A stretch of DNA of 64,000 bases from Phycisphaerales bacterium (lineage in GTDB: Bacteria > Planctomycetota > Phycisphaerae > Phycisphaerales > UBA1924). Position 1 is the stretch's first letter; every line of letters starts with the position of its first letter. The position numbers were made by a program, and so were the translations under genes. Where the stretch lies: NCBI GenBank assembly GCA_029260495.1, contig JAJDDD010000013.1, positions 62,001-126,000 on the forward strand, written 5' to 3'. This document shows, in pieces, positions 35,707 to 44,119 of this stretch. The notes under the pieces are model-generated. The model had not been told where the DNA came from. It worked only from the letters and a program-made list of their open reading frames with translations, and did no database searches.

Positions 35707-36744
35707 ATGACCATGCTTCCCATCATCCAAGCGTTTCAAAGCTATCTCACAGATGAGCGGCATTTCAGCCCCTACACCGCCAAGTGCTACGGCGCTGATC
35801 TGGGCCAATACGTCGCCTATCTCAGCGACGAGCTCAACATCCCCCCCGATCGCGACAAGGAGCAGGAAACGCTTGCCGACCGACGCTCACGCTCAACCAG
35901 CGCACCGGCCAATGGTCAGGCTCTCGCCGTCATCACGCCAGTCACGATCACCGCAGCCATCTGCGACGCTGACCCGGACGCCATCCGCAGTTTCCTCAGT
36001 CATCTCGCGGATCAGCAGTATTCCCCCGCAACCATGGCCCGCAAAATCGCCACCCTGCGCTCCTTCTACAAGTGGGCCGAAAAGGATGGCATCGCCGGCC
36101 AGAACCCCATGACCCTCATCCGCACACCGCGCCAATCAAAACGCCTCCCCAAGGCTGTTTCTGTCGAACAAATTGAAAAACTCCTCTCAGCTCCCAACGA
36201 CAAGGACGTGCTCGGCGCCCGCGATCGCGCCATGCTCGAAACCCTCTACTCCACCGGCATCCGCGTCTCCGAACTCGTCGATCTCAACCTCGACGATCTC
36301 GACGAGACCGGCGAAGCCATGCGCGTCCGCGGCAAGGGCAAAAAGGAACGCCTCGTTCCGCTCGGCTCCCACGCCATCACCGCCCTGCGCCACTACGTCA
36401 ATATGGTCCGCAATGAGCAGCGCTTCTCCGCAGTATGGGCGCCTGAAGTCCAGGAACACATCCTCTTCATCAATAAGCACGGCGGGCGCATCAGCTCCCG
36501 CTCCGTCCGCCGCAAGCTCGACAAGTACCTCAAGCAGGTCGGACTCGATCCCACAATCTCGCCCCACACACTCCGCCACAGCTTCGCGACCCACCTCCTC
36601 GACAACGGCGCCGACCTGCGCAGCGTCCAGGAGCTTCTCGGCCACCAGTCCGCCAGCACGACCCAGGTCTACACCCATCTCACCACCCAGCGCATGCGCG
36701 AAGCCTACGACCAGGCCCACCCCCGCGCCGCAGAAGCAAGCTAA
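35707..36744 (+). CDS. Tyrosine recombinase, XerC/XerD type, with N-terminal-domain insertion
   Basis: 345 aa, longer than the ~295-aa XerC/D. N-terminal SAM-like core-binding domain (LTDERHFSPYTAKCYGADL) is interrupted by about 45 residues (~48-92: DRDKEQETLADRRSRSTSAP and following) not found in standard Xer proteins. The catalytic domain is complete: Arg ~186 in TGIRVSELV, Lys in KGKKERLVPLG, His ~287 and Arg ~290 in HTLRHSFATHLL, His ~313 in ELLGHQ, and Tyr ~322 in TQVYTHL. This points to a dif-site recombinase that resolves chromosome dimers; an integron or phage integrase is less likely, as no attachment site or cargo is seen. A terminator follows at 36782. Confidence 0.88.
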   Translation: MTMLPIIQAFQSYLTDERHFSPYTAKCYGADLGQYVAYLSDELNIPPDRDKEQETLADRRSRSTSAPANGQALAVITPVTITAAICDADPDAIRSFLSHLADQQYSPATMARKIATLRSFYKWAEKDGIAGQNPMTLIRTPRQSKRLPKAVSVEQIEKLLSAPNDKDVLGARDRAMLETLYSTGIRVSELVDLNLDDLDETGEAMRVRGKGKKERLVPLGSHAITALRHYVNMVRNEQRFSAVWAPEVQEHILFINKHGGRISSRSVRRKLDKYLKQVGLDPTISPHTLRHSFATHLLDNGADLRSVQELLGHQSASTTQVYTHLTTQRMREAYDQAHPRAAEAS

Positions 36745-36781
36745 AACCCAAACAGAAACTCAACGATAGTCAGCGATGAAT

Positions 36782-36823
36782 CTGAGGCGGCGTCCCCCCG
36801 ATGTGGCGCCGTTTCTCAGTTTT
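36782..36823 (+). terminator. Terminator between the recombinase and the flagellar operon
   Basis: CTGAG (36782-36786) pairs with CTCAG (36815-36819) and CGGCG pairs with CGCCG inside, separated by an asymmetric internal loop; TTTT follows at 36820. Located 38 nt after the recombinase stop and 156 nt before fliN. Confidence 0.55.
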
Positions 36824-36979
36824 GGACCCGCAGACTCGCGCATATTCTGCGCACATCAAAAGGTGATGCAGGCCAAACGTGCGCGCCGATAGCTGCCCTG
36901 CGAGTCGTACCGCCCATCCGGGCGCGCGCAACTCTTGCGCATTAGGACACAGCGGCCGAGCCGTTGAGTGAGGGACAGG

Positions 36980-37603
36980 ATGCCCGACGAAGAGACGCCA
37001 CAACCCGCCGATCCCGAAGAAGCCGGCGAGCAGCCGGAAGCCGACGCCGCAGATGCCAGCGCGGACGCTTCGGCGCCAGCCGACCCGGATGCCAGCGCCG
37101 AAGCCAGCGATGGTGATGATGACGCCACACCCGCCGCCGAACCGGAAACCGCCGCTGAGGAACTTGCTCAGGACGCGCTCAAGGCAGCCCAGGCGGCCGT
37201 AAGCAGTTTGTCCGGCGCCGCTCTGAGTGATGAAGGTGTCGATGCAGGCGCCGCCCTGAGTGATGAAGGGGTCGGCGCTGACGCCAGTGGCGCGACGCCC
37301 TTCGCTCCCCCGGCCATCACAGCAGCTCAGCAGATTCCGGGCGCTGAGGGGCTCGATCTGCTCTCCGATGTCAACCTGCATGTGCGCATCGAGCTCGGAC
37401 GCACGCGCATGTACGTCGAAGATGTCCTGAAGCTCTCCAACGGCGCCGTCGTCGAGCTCGATAAGCTCGCCGGCGATCCAGTGGATGTGTATGTGAACGA
37501 AAGGCATGTGGCGCGCGGGGAGGTGCTCATTCTCAATGACAACTTTTGCGTGCGCATTAACGAAATCATCTCCGCGAGGCATTTTGAGGTCGCTGCCTCG
37601 TAG
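36980..37603 (+). CDS. fliN: Flagellar motor switch protein FliN with long acidic N-terminal extension
   Basis: 207 aa, larger than the ~100-140 aa of typical FliN. Residues ~125-207 form the SpoA-type C-terminal domain: [40 protein letters not shown] and [13 protein letters not shown], as in FliN C-ring proteins that bind FliH-FliI and CheY. Residues 1-~120 are low-complexity, rich in D, E, A and P, and contain an 11-aa tandem repeat (GAALSDEGV with DA or GA) encoded by a 33-nt duplication at 37214-37279. Start at 36980 has GAGG with a six-base spacer. First gene of the export operon; the preceding bases include GCCGATAG (36885) but no matching -35. Confidence 0.88.
   Translation: MPDEETPQPADPEEAGEQPEADAADASADASAPADPDASAEASDGDDDATPAAEPETAAEELAQDALKAAQAAVSSLSGAALSDEGVDAGAALSDEGVGADASGATPFAPPAITAAQQIPGAEGLDLLSDVNLHVRIELGRTRMYVEDVLKLSNGAVVELDKLAGDPVDVYVNERHVARGEVLILNDNFCVRINEIISARHFEVAAS
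37214..37279 (+). repeat. 33-nt tandem duplication within fliN
   Basis: Two adjacent 33-nt units (37214-37246 and 37247-37279) differ at only a few positions and each encodes GAALSDEGV plus DA or GA. In frame, inside the acidic extension; suggests recent slippage or replication duplication. Confidence 0.75.
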
Positions 37604-37654
37604 TTTCAACCAGAGCGCAGCGGAGCTGCGCGGCAAAACGCCATGGAAGGCGAC

Positions 37655-38734
37655 ATGTTCAAGCGGTGGGCGGTAAATCGAGTCCTGTTGGGTGCGCTCT
37701 TCGCCCTCGCGTGCGCACAGACTGTGATCGCACAGGAGCGCAAAGGCCCTCCACACTGGCTCCTTCCCGCAGACGCCCCGAAGCAGGATCAGCCGGCGCC
37801 TGACGCTGAAAATCCCACAACCCCACAAACGAACGCGAGCAGACACGACGCTGCGGCCGACGAGCCTCTGTCTGATGGTTCTTCATCCGAAGATGCAGTT
37901 GTCGCCGCTGAGCCGGTTCAAACAAACACACCGATTCGCACAGCGCTTTCTGCTCCGTTGCTCGCTGCGACGGAAACCGCGTCCGAAGCGCCTCCCATCG
38001 CCGCCCCGGAGCCGGAGAACCTGCCGTCCGTCAGTCATGACGCAACGCCTGTCGAACTCCCACTGAGCGAATCGCGCCCTCTTGGAAAGGAGGCGACCGC
38101 GCAAGAAACACCCGAGCATTCGCAGGGACGCGGCGCGACCCCAGGCTCGCTCGGCGCCGGCGCCGTGCGCACCACATTGGCGCTTGTCTTTGTCCTCGGT
38201 CTGATTCTCTTCGCATGGGCGATCTATCGGCGGCTGGCTGCGGGAGCGGGTGGACTCGGCTCCCAGCTCAGCGCCGGCGGGCGCGCGCCCTCCGGCGTGC
38301 TCAATGTGCTCGGCCGATATCCGATCAGCCGGGGCAACACGCTGGTGCTGCTCAAGCTCGATCGTCGTGTGCTGCTGCTGAATCAGACATCGGCTGGATT
38401 TGCAACACTTGCTGAAGTGACGGAGCCCGAAGAGGTCGCGTCGCTGTTGCTGAAAACGCACGATGAAGAGGGGCAAACAATCTCAGGGCGGTTTGGCCAT
38501 CTGCTGCGCTCCATGGAGCGGGATCCAGCGATTGTCGGCGCCGACCTGGTGAATGTGGATGAATCCCCGCGCACCATGCGGGCAGCCTGGTCCGAAATCG
38601 AACATGAAGCTGACGCAACGCATGAGCTCGCGTCAAACGGACAACTGGTGGGCACAGAGTCAGACGGAGAACTCGCCGACGCGGTGACAACGCTTCGCCG
38701 TCGGCTTGAAACGATCAAGGAGGAATGGTCGTGA
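37655..38734 (+). CDS. fliO: Flagellar biosynthesis protein FliO
   Basis: 359 aa, larger than the ~120 aa of E. coli FliO. An N-terminal signal (LLGALFALACAQTVIAQE) is followed by a ~130-residue A/P/E-rich periplasmic part, a single membrane helix (TTLALVFVLGLILFAWAIYRR, ~172-192) and a cytoplasmic domain whose GVLNVLGRYPISRGNTLVLL and KLDRRVLLLNQTSAGF match FliO. FliO aids FliP assembly in the export gate. The Met at 37655 has GGAAGG upstream. Its stop overlaps the fliP start by four bases (GTGA), preceded by AAGGAGG, so fliO and fliP are translationally coupled. Confidence 0.85.
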   Translation: MFKRWAVNRVLLGALFALACAQTVIAQERKGPPHWLLPADAPKQDQPAPDAENPTTPQTNASRHDAAADEPLSDGSSSEDAVVAAEPVQTNTPIRTALSAPLLAATETASEAPPIAAPEPENLPSVSHDATPVELPLSESRPLGKEATAQETPEHSQGRGATPGSLGAGAVRTTLALVFVLGLILFAWAIYRRLAAGAGGLGSQLSAGGRAPSGVLNVLGRYPISRGNTLVLLKLDRRVLLLNQTSAGFATLAEVTEPEEVASLLLKTHDEEGQTISGRFGHLLRSMERDPAIVGADLVNVDESPRTMRAAWSEIEHEADATHELASNGQLVGTESDGELADAVTTLRRRLETIKEEWS

Positions 38735-39609
38735 TTGTGCGCAGCGCCATCATCCTTGTTGTGATGCTCCTCACGCTGACAGCGACCGCGATGGCCCAGC
38801 AAGGCGTCGATCCAGCGGCATCGCTGAACGCAGCATCCATTCCCGGCGCGCCGTCGAATCCCGTAGCGCTCCTCGAAAGCGCATCGGAGGCGCTGCCCGG
38901 CTACGAGGGCGGTCTGTCGGGCGCTCTGAACATCATGGTCCTCTTGACGGTGCTCACGCTGGCGCCGGCGATCATGATTATGACGACGAGCTTTGTGCGC
39001 ATCATCATCGTGCTTGGTTTACTGAAGCAAGCGATGGGAACGCAAAGTCTCCCTCCCGGGCAGGTAATCACCGGGCTCGCGCTGATGATGACGTTCATGG
39101 TGATGAGCCCGACGCTGGATCGGGTCTACAACGAAGCGGTCGTGCCATATCAGCAGGGGGATATCGCCAACCAGCTAGAGATGTGGGATCGCGCCAAGCA
39201 GCCGATGCGCGACTTCATGTTCGATCAGATCGAAGCGACCGGGAACTGGTCGGGCGTCTATCTGATGCTCAACTACAAGGGCGTTGACACATCAGAGCCC
39301 GAGAAGCTCACGCGGGCGGATGTGGACACGATGTCACTCGCAGCAGCGTTCATGCTGAGCGAGCTGAAGGTCGCGTTCATCATGGGTTTCAAGGTGTATC
39401 TGCCGTTTCTCGTCATTGATATGGTGATCGCGAGCCTGCTGATTTCCATGAGCATGATGATGCTCCCGCCGGTGTTGATCAGTTTGCCCTTCAAGATATT
39501 GCTCTTTGTTTTGGTTGATGGCTGGCAGCTTGTGGTTGGCAGCCTGATGTTGAGTTTCGCGCAGCCGGACCTGGCGGCGAGCTTTGTGAACGCCGCGGGC
39601 TCGGGATAG
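38731..39609 (+). CDS. fliP: Flagellar export gate protein FliP
   Basis: 292 aa from GTG at 38731: AAGGAGG (38717-38723) is seven bases before it, while an in-frame ATG at 38725 sits only one base after the site. Signal peptide then three to four membrane helices. Landmarks: LTLAPAIMIMTTSFVRIIIV, SLPPGQVITGLALMMTFMVM, PTLDRVYNEAV, FMLSELKVAFIMGFKVYLPF and SMMMLPPVLISLPFKILLF. FliP, FliQ and FliR build the helical channel of the flagellar type III export gate. Overlaps fliO; fliQ follows after 42 nt. Confidence 0.95.
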   Translation: MIVRSAIILVVMLLTLTATAMAQQGVDPAASLNAASIPGAPSNPVALLESASEALPGYEGGLSGALNIMVLLTVLTLAPAIMIMTTSFVRIIIVLGLLKQAMGTQSLPPGQVITGLALMMTFMVMSPTLDRVYNEAVVPYQQGDIANQLEMWDRAKQPMRDFMFDQIEATGNWSGVYLMLNYKGVDTSEPEKLTRADVDTMSLAAAFMLSELKVAFIMGFKVYLPFLVIDMVIASLLISMSMMMLPPVLISLPFKILLFVLVDGWQLVVGSLMLSFAQPDLAASFVNAAGSG

Positions 39610-39651
39610 ACGCTGCTATGCGCTCGCCAACGTTTCCAAAGGAGGCGCTCT

Positions 39652-39912
39652 GTGCCAATTGATGACGCGCTACTCGGCATTGTGTCGCAGACGCTGATGC
39701 TGACCATCAAGATCGCGACGCCGATTCTCGGAGCGGGTGTCGTGATCGGCCTGGTGATCAGCATCCTGCAGTCGGTGACATCAATTCAGGAGCAGACATT
39801 AACGTTTGTCCCCAAGATTCTCGGCATGATCCTTGTCACCGTGGCGCTCATCTCCTGGATCATCGACGAAATTCTTACGTTCTCCCGGGAGATGTTCTCC
39901 CTCATGCTATAG
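39652..39912 (+). CDS. fliQ: Flagellar export gate protein FliQ
   Basis: 86 aa, two membrane helices, GTG at 39652 with AAAGGAGG upstream. Sequence DALLGIVSQTLMLTIKIATP and VISILQSVTSIQEQTLTFVP then KILGMILVTVALISW matches FliQ. The gene sits in the standard P-Q-R order. Confidence 0.95.
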   Translation: MPIDDALLGIVSQTLMLTIKIATPILGAGVVIGLVISILQSVTSIQEQTLTFVPKILGMILVTVALISWIIDEILTFSREMFSLML

Positions 39913-39926
39913 CGCCTGATTTTTGA

Positions 39927-40760
39927 TTGTTTTGTGTCGTTGTCGTGTTTCTTTACGAGCTTATTTCGAGTCATATGCCAATGTTCGCGGTGGTGCTGGC
40001 GCGCCTGAGCGGCATATTTATGTTTGCGCCAATACTCGGAAGTGTGACCATCCCCCGGCAGGCGAAGGCGCTGCTGATCGCGACGATGACGCTGGTGATC
40101 TATCCCACGATCGACCACGCGCCACTGGCGATGATGAAGCTTGATCTGATCAGCCTGGCGCCGCTGATGCTGCGCGAGGCCTTGATCGGATTTTGCATCG
40201 GTTTCATCGCGAGTATGCCGCTCCTGAGCGTCGAGATGGGCGGGCGAATCATGAGCCAGCAGATGGCGCTGCGCATCGCCGAGGTTTTCAATCCTGCGCT
40301 CGAGACGGAAAGCGACGGCATCGGGCAACTGCTTCTGTACCTGGCGATCGGCTCGTTCATCGCGATGGGCGGGCTGGAATCTATGTTCGTCGCGTTGATG
40401 ACGAGCTTCGCAACCATTCCTCCTGGAGGATTTCTCGCATCCATGGCGCCCCTGGACTTGATTCTCGCGCTGGCAAAATCCGGGCTCGAACTGGCGATGC
40501 GTGTAAGTGCGCCGGTGGTGTGTCTGTTGCTGCTGGAGTCGGTGTTGTCTGGGTTCCTGATGAAGACCGTGCCGCAAATTAACGTGCTGACGTTTGGGTT
40601 TCCCATCAAGATTCTTGCGGGATTGGTGGTGCTGGCTTCGGGGCTGGGAGCGATTCACCATGTGACGCGCGTCGAAGTTGAGGAGTCGATTGAGACGCTG
40701 ACAATCTGGGCGCAGGCGCCGATCGAATCCGCGACAGTGGGGGAGGATCCCGGTGGCTGA
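39927..40760 (+). CDS. fliR: Flagellar export gate protein FliR
   Basis: 277 aa from TTG at 39927; the exact start is unclear because no Shine-Dalgarno is seen, and a GTG at 39945 or Met at 39975 (MPMFAVVLARLSGI) could be used instead. Membrane protein with six predicted helices; landmarks RLSGIFMFAPILGS, LLSVEMGGRIMSQQMALRIA and PQINVLTFGFPIKILAGLVVL are FliR. Ends in a region that overlaps the flhB start by eight bases (40753-40760), preceded by GGGGGAGG, so translational coupling to flhB is likely. Confidence 0.9.
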   Translation: MFCVVVVFLYELISSHMPMFAVVLARLSGIFMFAPILGSVTIPRQAKALLIATMTLVIYPTIDHAPLAMMKLDLISLAPLMLREALIGFCIGFIASMPLLSVEMGGRIMSQQMALRIAEVFNPALETESDGIGQLLLYLAIGSFIAMGGLESMFVALMTSFATIPPGGFLASMAPLDLILALAKSGLELAMRVSAPVVCLLLLESVLSGFLMKTVPQINVLTFGFPIKILAGLVVLASGLGAIHHVTRVEVEESIETLTIWAQAPIESATVGEDPGG

Positions 40761-41823
40761 GGATCTGGGCGAACGCACGGAAGAGGCATCGGGCCGTCGC
40801 ATCTTTGAGGCGCGCCGAAAAGGGCAGGTGGCCCGAAGCGCGAACCTCAGCGCCGTGGTGATCTTGTGCGCAGCCACATTGTTGATCTATCTGTTCGCAG
40901 ATTCATTGCTGCGCGGCGGAGCTGTGATGATGAGGCGGTCGCTGGCGGGGGACCTCTTCGGAGGCGATCAGACGGTTGATTCGCTGGCGCCGTTGGTCGC
41001 GTTCACCGGCGTGGAGATGGGAAAAATCCTCGTGCCGATCATGGTGCTCGTGGCGCTCGTCGCGTTTGTTGAGCAAGTGATGCAGGTGGGATGGCTTATC
41101 AGCCCCGAGGCATTAAGGCCGAAACTCTCGAAGTTTAACCCGGTGCAGGGCGTTAAGCGGTTGTTTTCCACGCGGACGTTGGTGAAGACGATCATGGATT
41201 CGGGAAAGCTTGCGCTGCTCACGCTGATTTCGGTCGTCTTGATTCGGAGAGAGTACGACGAGCTGCTGACACTTCCGTTGCTGTCGGTGCCGGGGGCGGT
41301 GGTGAAGAGCGGCGAGATCATTCTCGATGTGATTTTGTGGTCGCTCATCATATTGCTGGTGATTGGCATTGCTGATCGCATGTATCAAAAATTTCAGCAT
41401 CGGCGCGACCTGCGCATGACGAAGCAGGAAGTGAAAGAAGAACGCAAGGACGTGGACGGCGACCCGCTGATGAAGGGGCGCCGGATGCAGCGCATGCGCG
41501 AAATGCACCTGCAGCGGCTTGGGATCGACGTGCCTCGCGCGGATGTTGTGGTGACCAACCCAACGCATTTTTCAGTGGCGATTCGATATGACTCAGAGGC
41601 GATGTCGGCGCCGCGCGTGGTTGCGAAGGGCGCGGATTACATGGCGATGCGCATCCGAGTGATCGCGGCGCAGCATGGCGTGCCGATCGTTGAGCGCCCG
41701 GCGCTCGCGCGAGCGCTCTATCACAATGTGGATATTGGACAGGAAATTCCAGCAGATCAATTTGAAGCTGTCGCAGAGCTTCTGGCGTATGTCTATCGAC
41801 TTGACGGGAGGATGGCTTCGTAG
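40753..41823 (+). CDS. flhB: Flagellar export apparatus protein FlhB
   Basis: 356 aa. GTG at 40753 with GGGGGAGG upstream. N-terminal AEDLGERTEEASGRRIFEAR and KGQVARSANL, four membrane helices and a cytoplasmic domain with the autocleavage motif NPTH (Asn ~269, Pro ~270) in VVVTNPTHFSVAIRY. Cleavage between N and P switches export specificity from rod/hook to filament proteins, as known for FlhB. GIDVPRADVVV and YMAMRIRVIAAQHGVP are conserved landmarks. Overlaps fliR; flhA starts 13 nt after its stop. Confidence 0.95.
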   Translation: MAEDLGERTEEASGRRIFEARRKGQVARSANLSAVVILCAATLLIYLFADSLLRGGAVMMRRSLAGDLFGGDQTVDSLAPLVAFTGVEMGKILVPIMVLVALVAFVEQVMQVGWLISPEALRPKLSKFNPVQGVKRLFSTRTLVKTIMDSGKLALLTLISVVLIRREYDELLTLPLLSVPGAVVKSGEIILDVILWSLIILLVIGIADRMYQKFQHRRDLRMTKQEVKEERKDVDGDPLMKGRRMQRMREMHLQRLGIDVPRADVVVTNPTHFSVAIRYDSEAMSAPRVVAKGADYMAMRIRVIAAQHGVPIVERPALARALYHNVDIGQEIPADQFEAVAELLAYVYRLDGRMAS

Positions 41824-41836
41824 GCTGAAGTGACGT

Positions 41837-44017
41837 ATGAGTAGGCGCAGCACCAAACCGGTTCCCGCATGGGCGATGATGGTCGCGCGCCATCGGAATC
41901 TGCTTGCGCCCATCGCGTTCATCATGCTGCTCGGTGTGATCGTCGTGCCCTTGCCGCCATTCCTGATGGACGGCCTGATCGCGATGAACATCAGCATCGC
42001 GGTCATCATGCTGATGAGCACGCTCTATCTGGATGATCCGCTGGAGCTGAGCGCGTTTCCGTCGCTGCTCCTTGGAACTACCATGCTGCGCCTTGTGCTG
42101 AACATCGCGACAACGCGCATGATTCTGACCGCAAACGCTGACACACCGGAGCAGGCGGTTGGCGTCGCAGGGAAGGTCATCAGCGCTTTCGGCAGCTTCG
42201 TAGCGGGTGATTCGCTTGTTGTAGGAACGATCATCTTTGCAATTCTGGTGATCGTGCAGTTCGTTGTGATCACCAAGGGATCGACGCGGATCAGTGAGGT
42301 TGCAGCGAGGTTCACGCTTGACGCAATGCCTGGCAAGCAGATGGCGATTGATGCTGATCTCAACGCCGGCGTAATTTCCGAAACAGAGGCGCGCGAAGCG
42401 CGGGAGCGCATTCGCTCAGAAGCGGACTTCTTCGGCGCGATGGATGGCGCCAGCAAGTTTGTGCGCGGCGACGCGGTGGCGGGCATCATCATCACCGGCA
42501 TCAACATCGCGGGCGGCTTTGCAGTCGGAGCAATCGAGAAGGGCTGGGGAATGGCGGAGACGGCAGAGGTCTTCACAAGGCTCACAATCGGCGATGGTCT
42601 TGTCTCGCAGATTCCCTCCTTCATCATCTCGCTGGCAGCAGGTCTAATCGTGACGCGCGCCGGCGCGGGAACATCGCTGGGTGATGAAGTGACGGCGCAG
42701 CTCACCAACAAGCCGGTCGCGCTCGTGGTGACGGGCGGATTCATGGGCCTTCTCGCGCTCACGCCGCTCCCCGCCGCTCCGCTTCTCGCGGCTTCCGCGG
42801 TGATGTTCTCAATCGCATTCTTCATGACCAAACAGGGAAGGATTGTTGCGGAGAAGAAGCAGGCTGACGATGCGAGCGCCGCCCCTGCCGCCGGCCCGCC
42901 AGCCGTCGAAACCCTCCTGAAAGTGGACACTATGGAGCTCGAAGTCGGGTACGGGCTCGTGCAGCTTGTGGATGTCAACCAGGGGGGAGACTTGCTGGAG
43001 CGAATATCAGCGATTCGCCGGCAACTGGCGGTCGAACTCGGGTTTGTCATGCCTCCTGTGCGCATACGAGACAACATGACGCTCGGACCAAACGAGTATC
43101 ACGTCAACATTCGTGGGGCCTCTGTGGCGCAGGGAGAGGTCTACCCCGACAAGAATCTGGCGATGGATTCGGGCGTCGTGACTGGCGAGGTGCAGGGGCT
43201 CAAGACGATCGAGCCGGCCTTCGGACTCGATGCCTGGTGGATCGAGCCGGTGGCGAAGGGCCAGGCCGAAGCAATGAACTACACCGTCGTCGATGCAGCG
43301 AGCGTGCTCGCGACCCATCTGACAGAAATCGTGCGCACTTATGCGGATGAACTCCTGACCCGAGAGGAAGTGAACAATCTGCTCACCCAGCTCAAGGAGA
43401 AGTCTCCGAAACTCGTGGAGGAAGTGACGCCTGGCGTCGTGAAGGTTGGCGAGTTGCAAAAGGTGTTGCAGAACTTACTGCGCGAGCGGGTTTCGATTCG
43501 TGATCTTGAAACAGTTCTGGAGACGCTCTCGGATTGGGCCCCGAAAACTAAGGACCTCGATGTTCTGACGGAGTATGTGCGCAATGGGCTCAAGCGAACG
43601 ATCTGTCAGCAGCACACCGTCGATCCGGAGCAGGCAGCTGACTTGTCGGGAGGAATGTTGACGAGCCAGCGCGGCAAGCGGCGGATCGTATGCGTCACCC
43701 TGGACCCGGGGCTTGAGGATCTCATCAACGCCTACATCGATCGCTCCGGCGCGGGGACGACGGTGAACATGCCAGCCCGGGTGGCGAATCAGGTTGCCGG
43801 GCAGGTCATCGAGGCATTGCAGCCGGTGTTGACCGCGGGGCATCCGCCGGTGGTGGTCTCCTCTCCACAGGTGCGGGCGGTGGTTCGCCAGATTCTGGAG
43901 CCGCACATCCCGACGGTCGCCGTGCTCGGATACAACGAAATTGTCTCGGAAGTGGAGGTTGAGTCGATGGGACTGGTGTCGGCGCCGGAAGAAGCGTCGG
44001 CTGTCTCGGTCGCCTGA
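41837..44017 (+). CDS. flhA: Flagellar export apparatus protein FlhA
   Basis: 726 aa. ATG at 41837. N-terminal 8-helix membrane part holds the FHIPEP signature region (LELSAFPSLLLGTTMLRLVL and NIATTRMIL), FVVITKGSTRISEVAARFTL and GKQMAIDADLNAG; the cytoplasmic part includes VKVGELQKVLQNLLRERVSI and the C-terminal IPTVAVLGYNEI. FlhA is the energising subunit of the export gate and docks substrate-chaperone complexes. Full length, no frameshift. Linker regions such as KQADDASAAPAAGPPAVETL are variable. Confidence 0.96.
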   Translation: MSRRSTKPVPAWAMMVARHRNLLAPIAFIMLLGVIVVPLPPFLMDGLIAMNISIAVIMLMSTLYLDDPLELSAFPSLLLGTTMLRLVLNIATTRMILTANADTPEQAVGVAGKVISAFGSFVAGDSLVVGTIIFAILVIVQFVVITKGSTRISEVAARFTLDAMPGKQMAIDADLNAGVISETEAREARERIRSEADFFGAMDGASKFVRGDAVAGIIITGINIAGGFAVGAIEKGWGMAETAEVFTRLTIGDGLVSQIPSFIISLAAGLIVTRAGAGTSLGDEVTAQLTNKPVALVVTGGFMGLLALTPLPAAPLLAASAVMFSIAFFMTKQGRIVAEKKQADDASAAPAAGPPAVETLLKVDTMELEVGYGLVQLVDVNQGGDLLERISAIRRQLAVELGFVMPPVRIRDNMTLGPNEYHVNIRGASVAQGEVYPDKNLAMDSGVVTGEVQGLKTIEPAFGLDAWWIEPVAKGQAEAMNYTVVDAASVLATHLTEIVRTYADELLTREEVNNLLTQLKEKSPKLVEEVTPGVVKVGELQKVLQNLLRERVSIRDLETVLETLSDWAPKTKDLDVLTEYVRNGLKRTICQQHTVDPEQAADLSGGMLTSQRGKRRIVCVTLDPGLEDLINAYIDRSGAGTTVNMPARVANQVAGQVIEALQPVLTAGHPPVVVSSPQVRAVVRQILEPHIPTVAVLGYNEIVSEVEVESMGLVSAPEEASAVSVA

Positions 44018-44119
44018 TGGATTTCGGGTGAACGTGAGCAAGTATTCTGTTCTGATCAGTGAGAGATATGAAAGCGTTCGCAGGATGCGGGCGCACGAAC
44101 GAGCCATGGAGGGCGTGTG

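Noticed and set aside
36885-36892. GCCGATAG before fliN as a possible sigma-28 promoter
   Set aside because: No acceptable -35 at the right distance. Kept only as a remark in the fliN entry.
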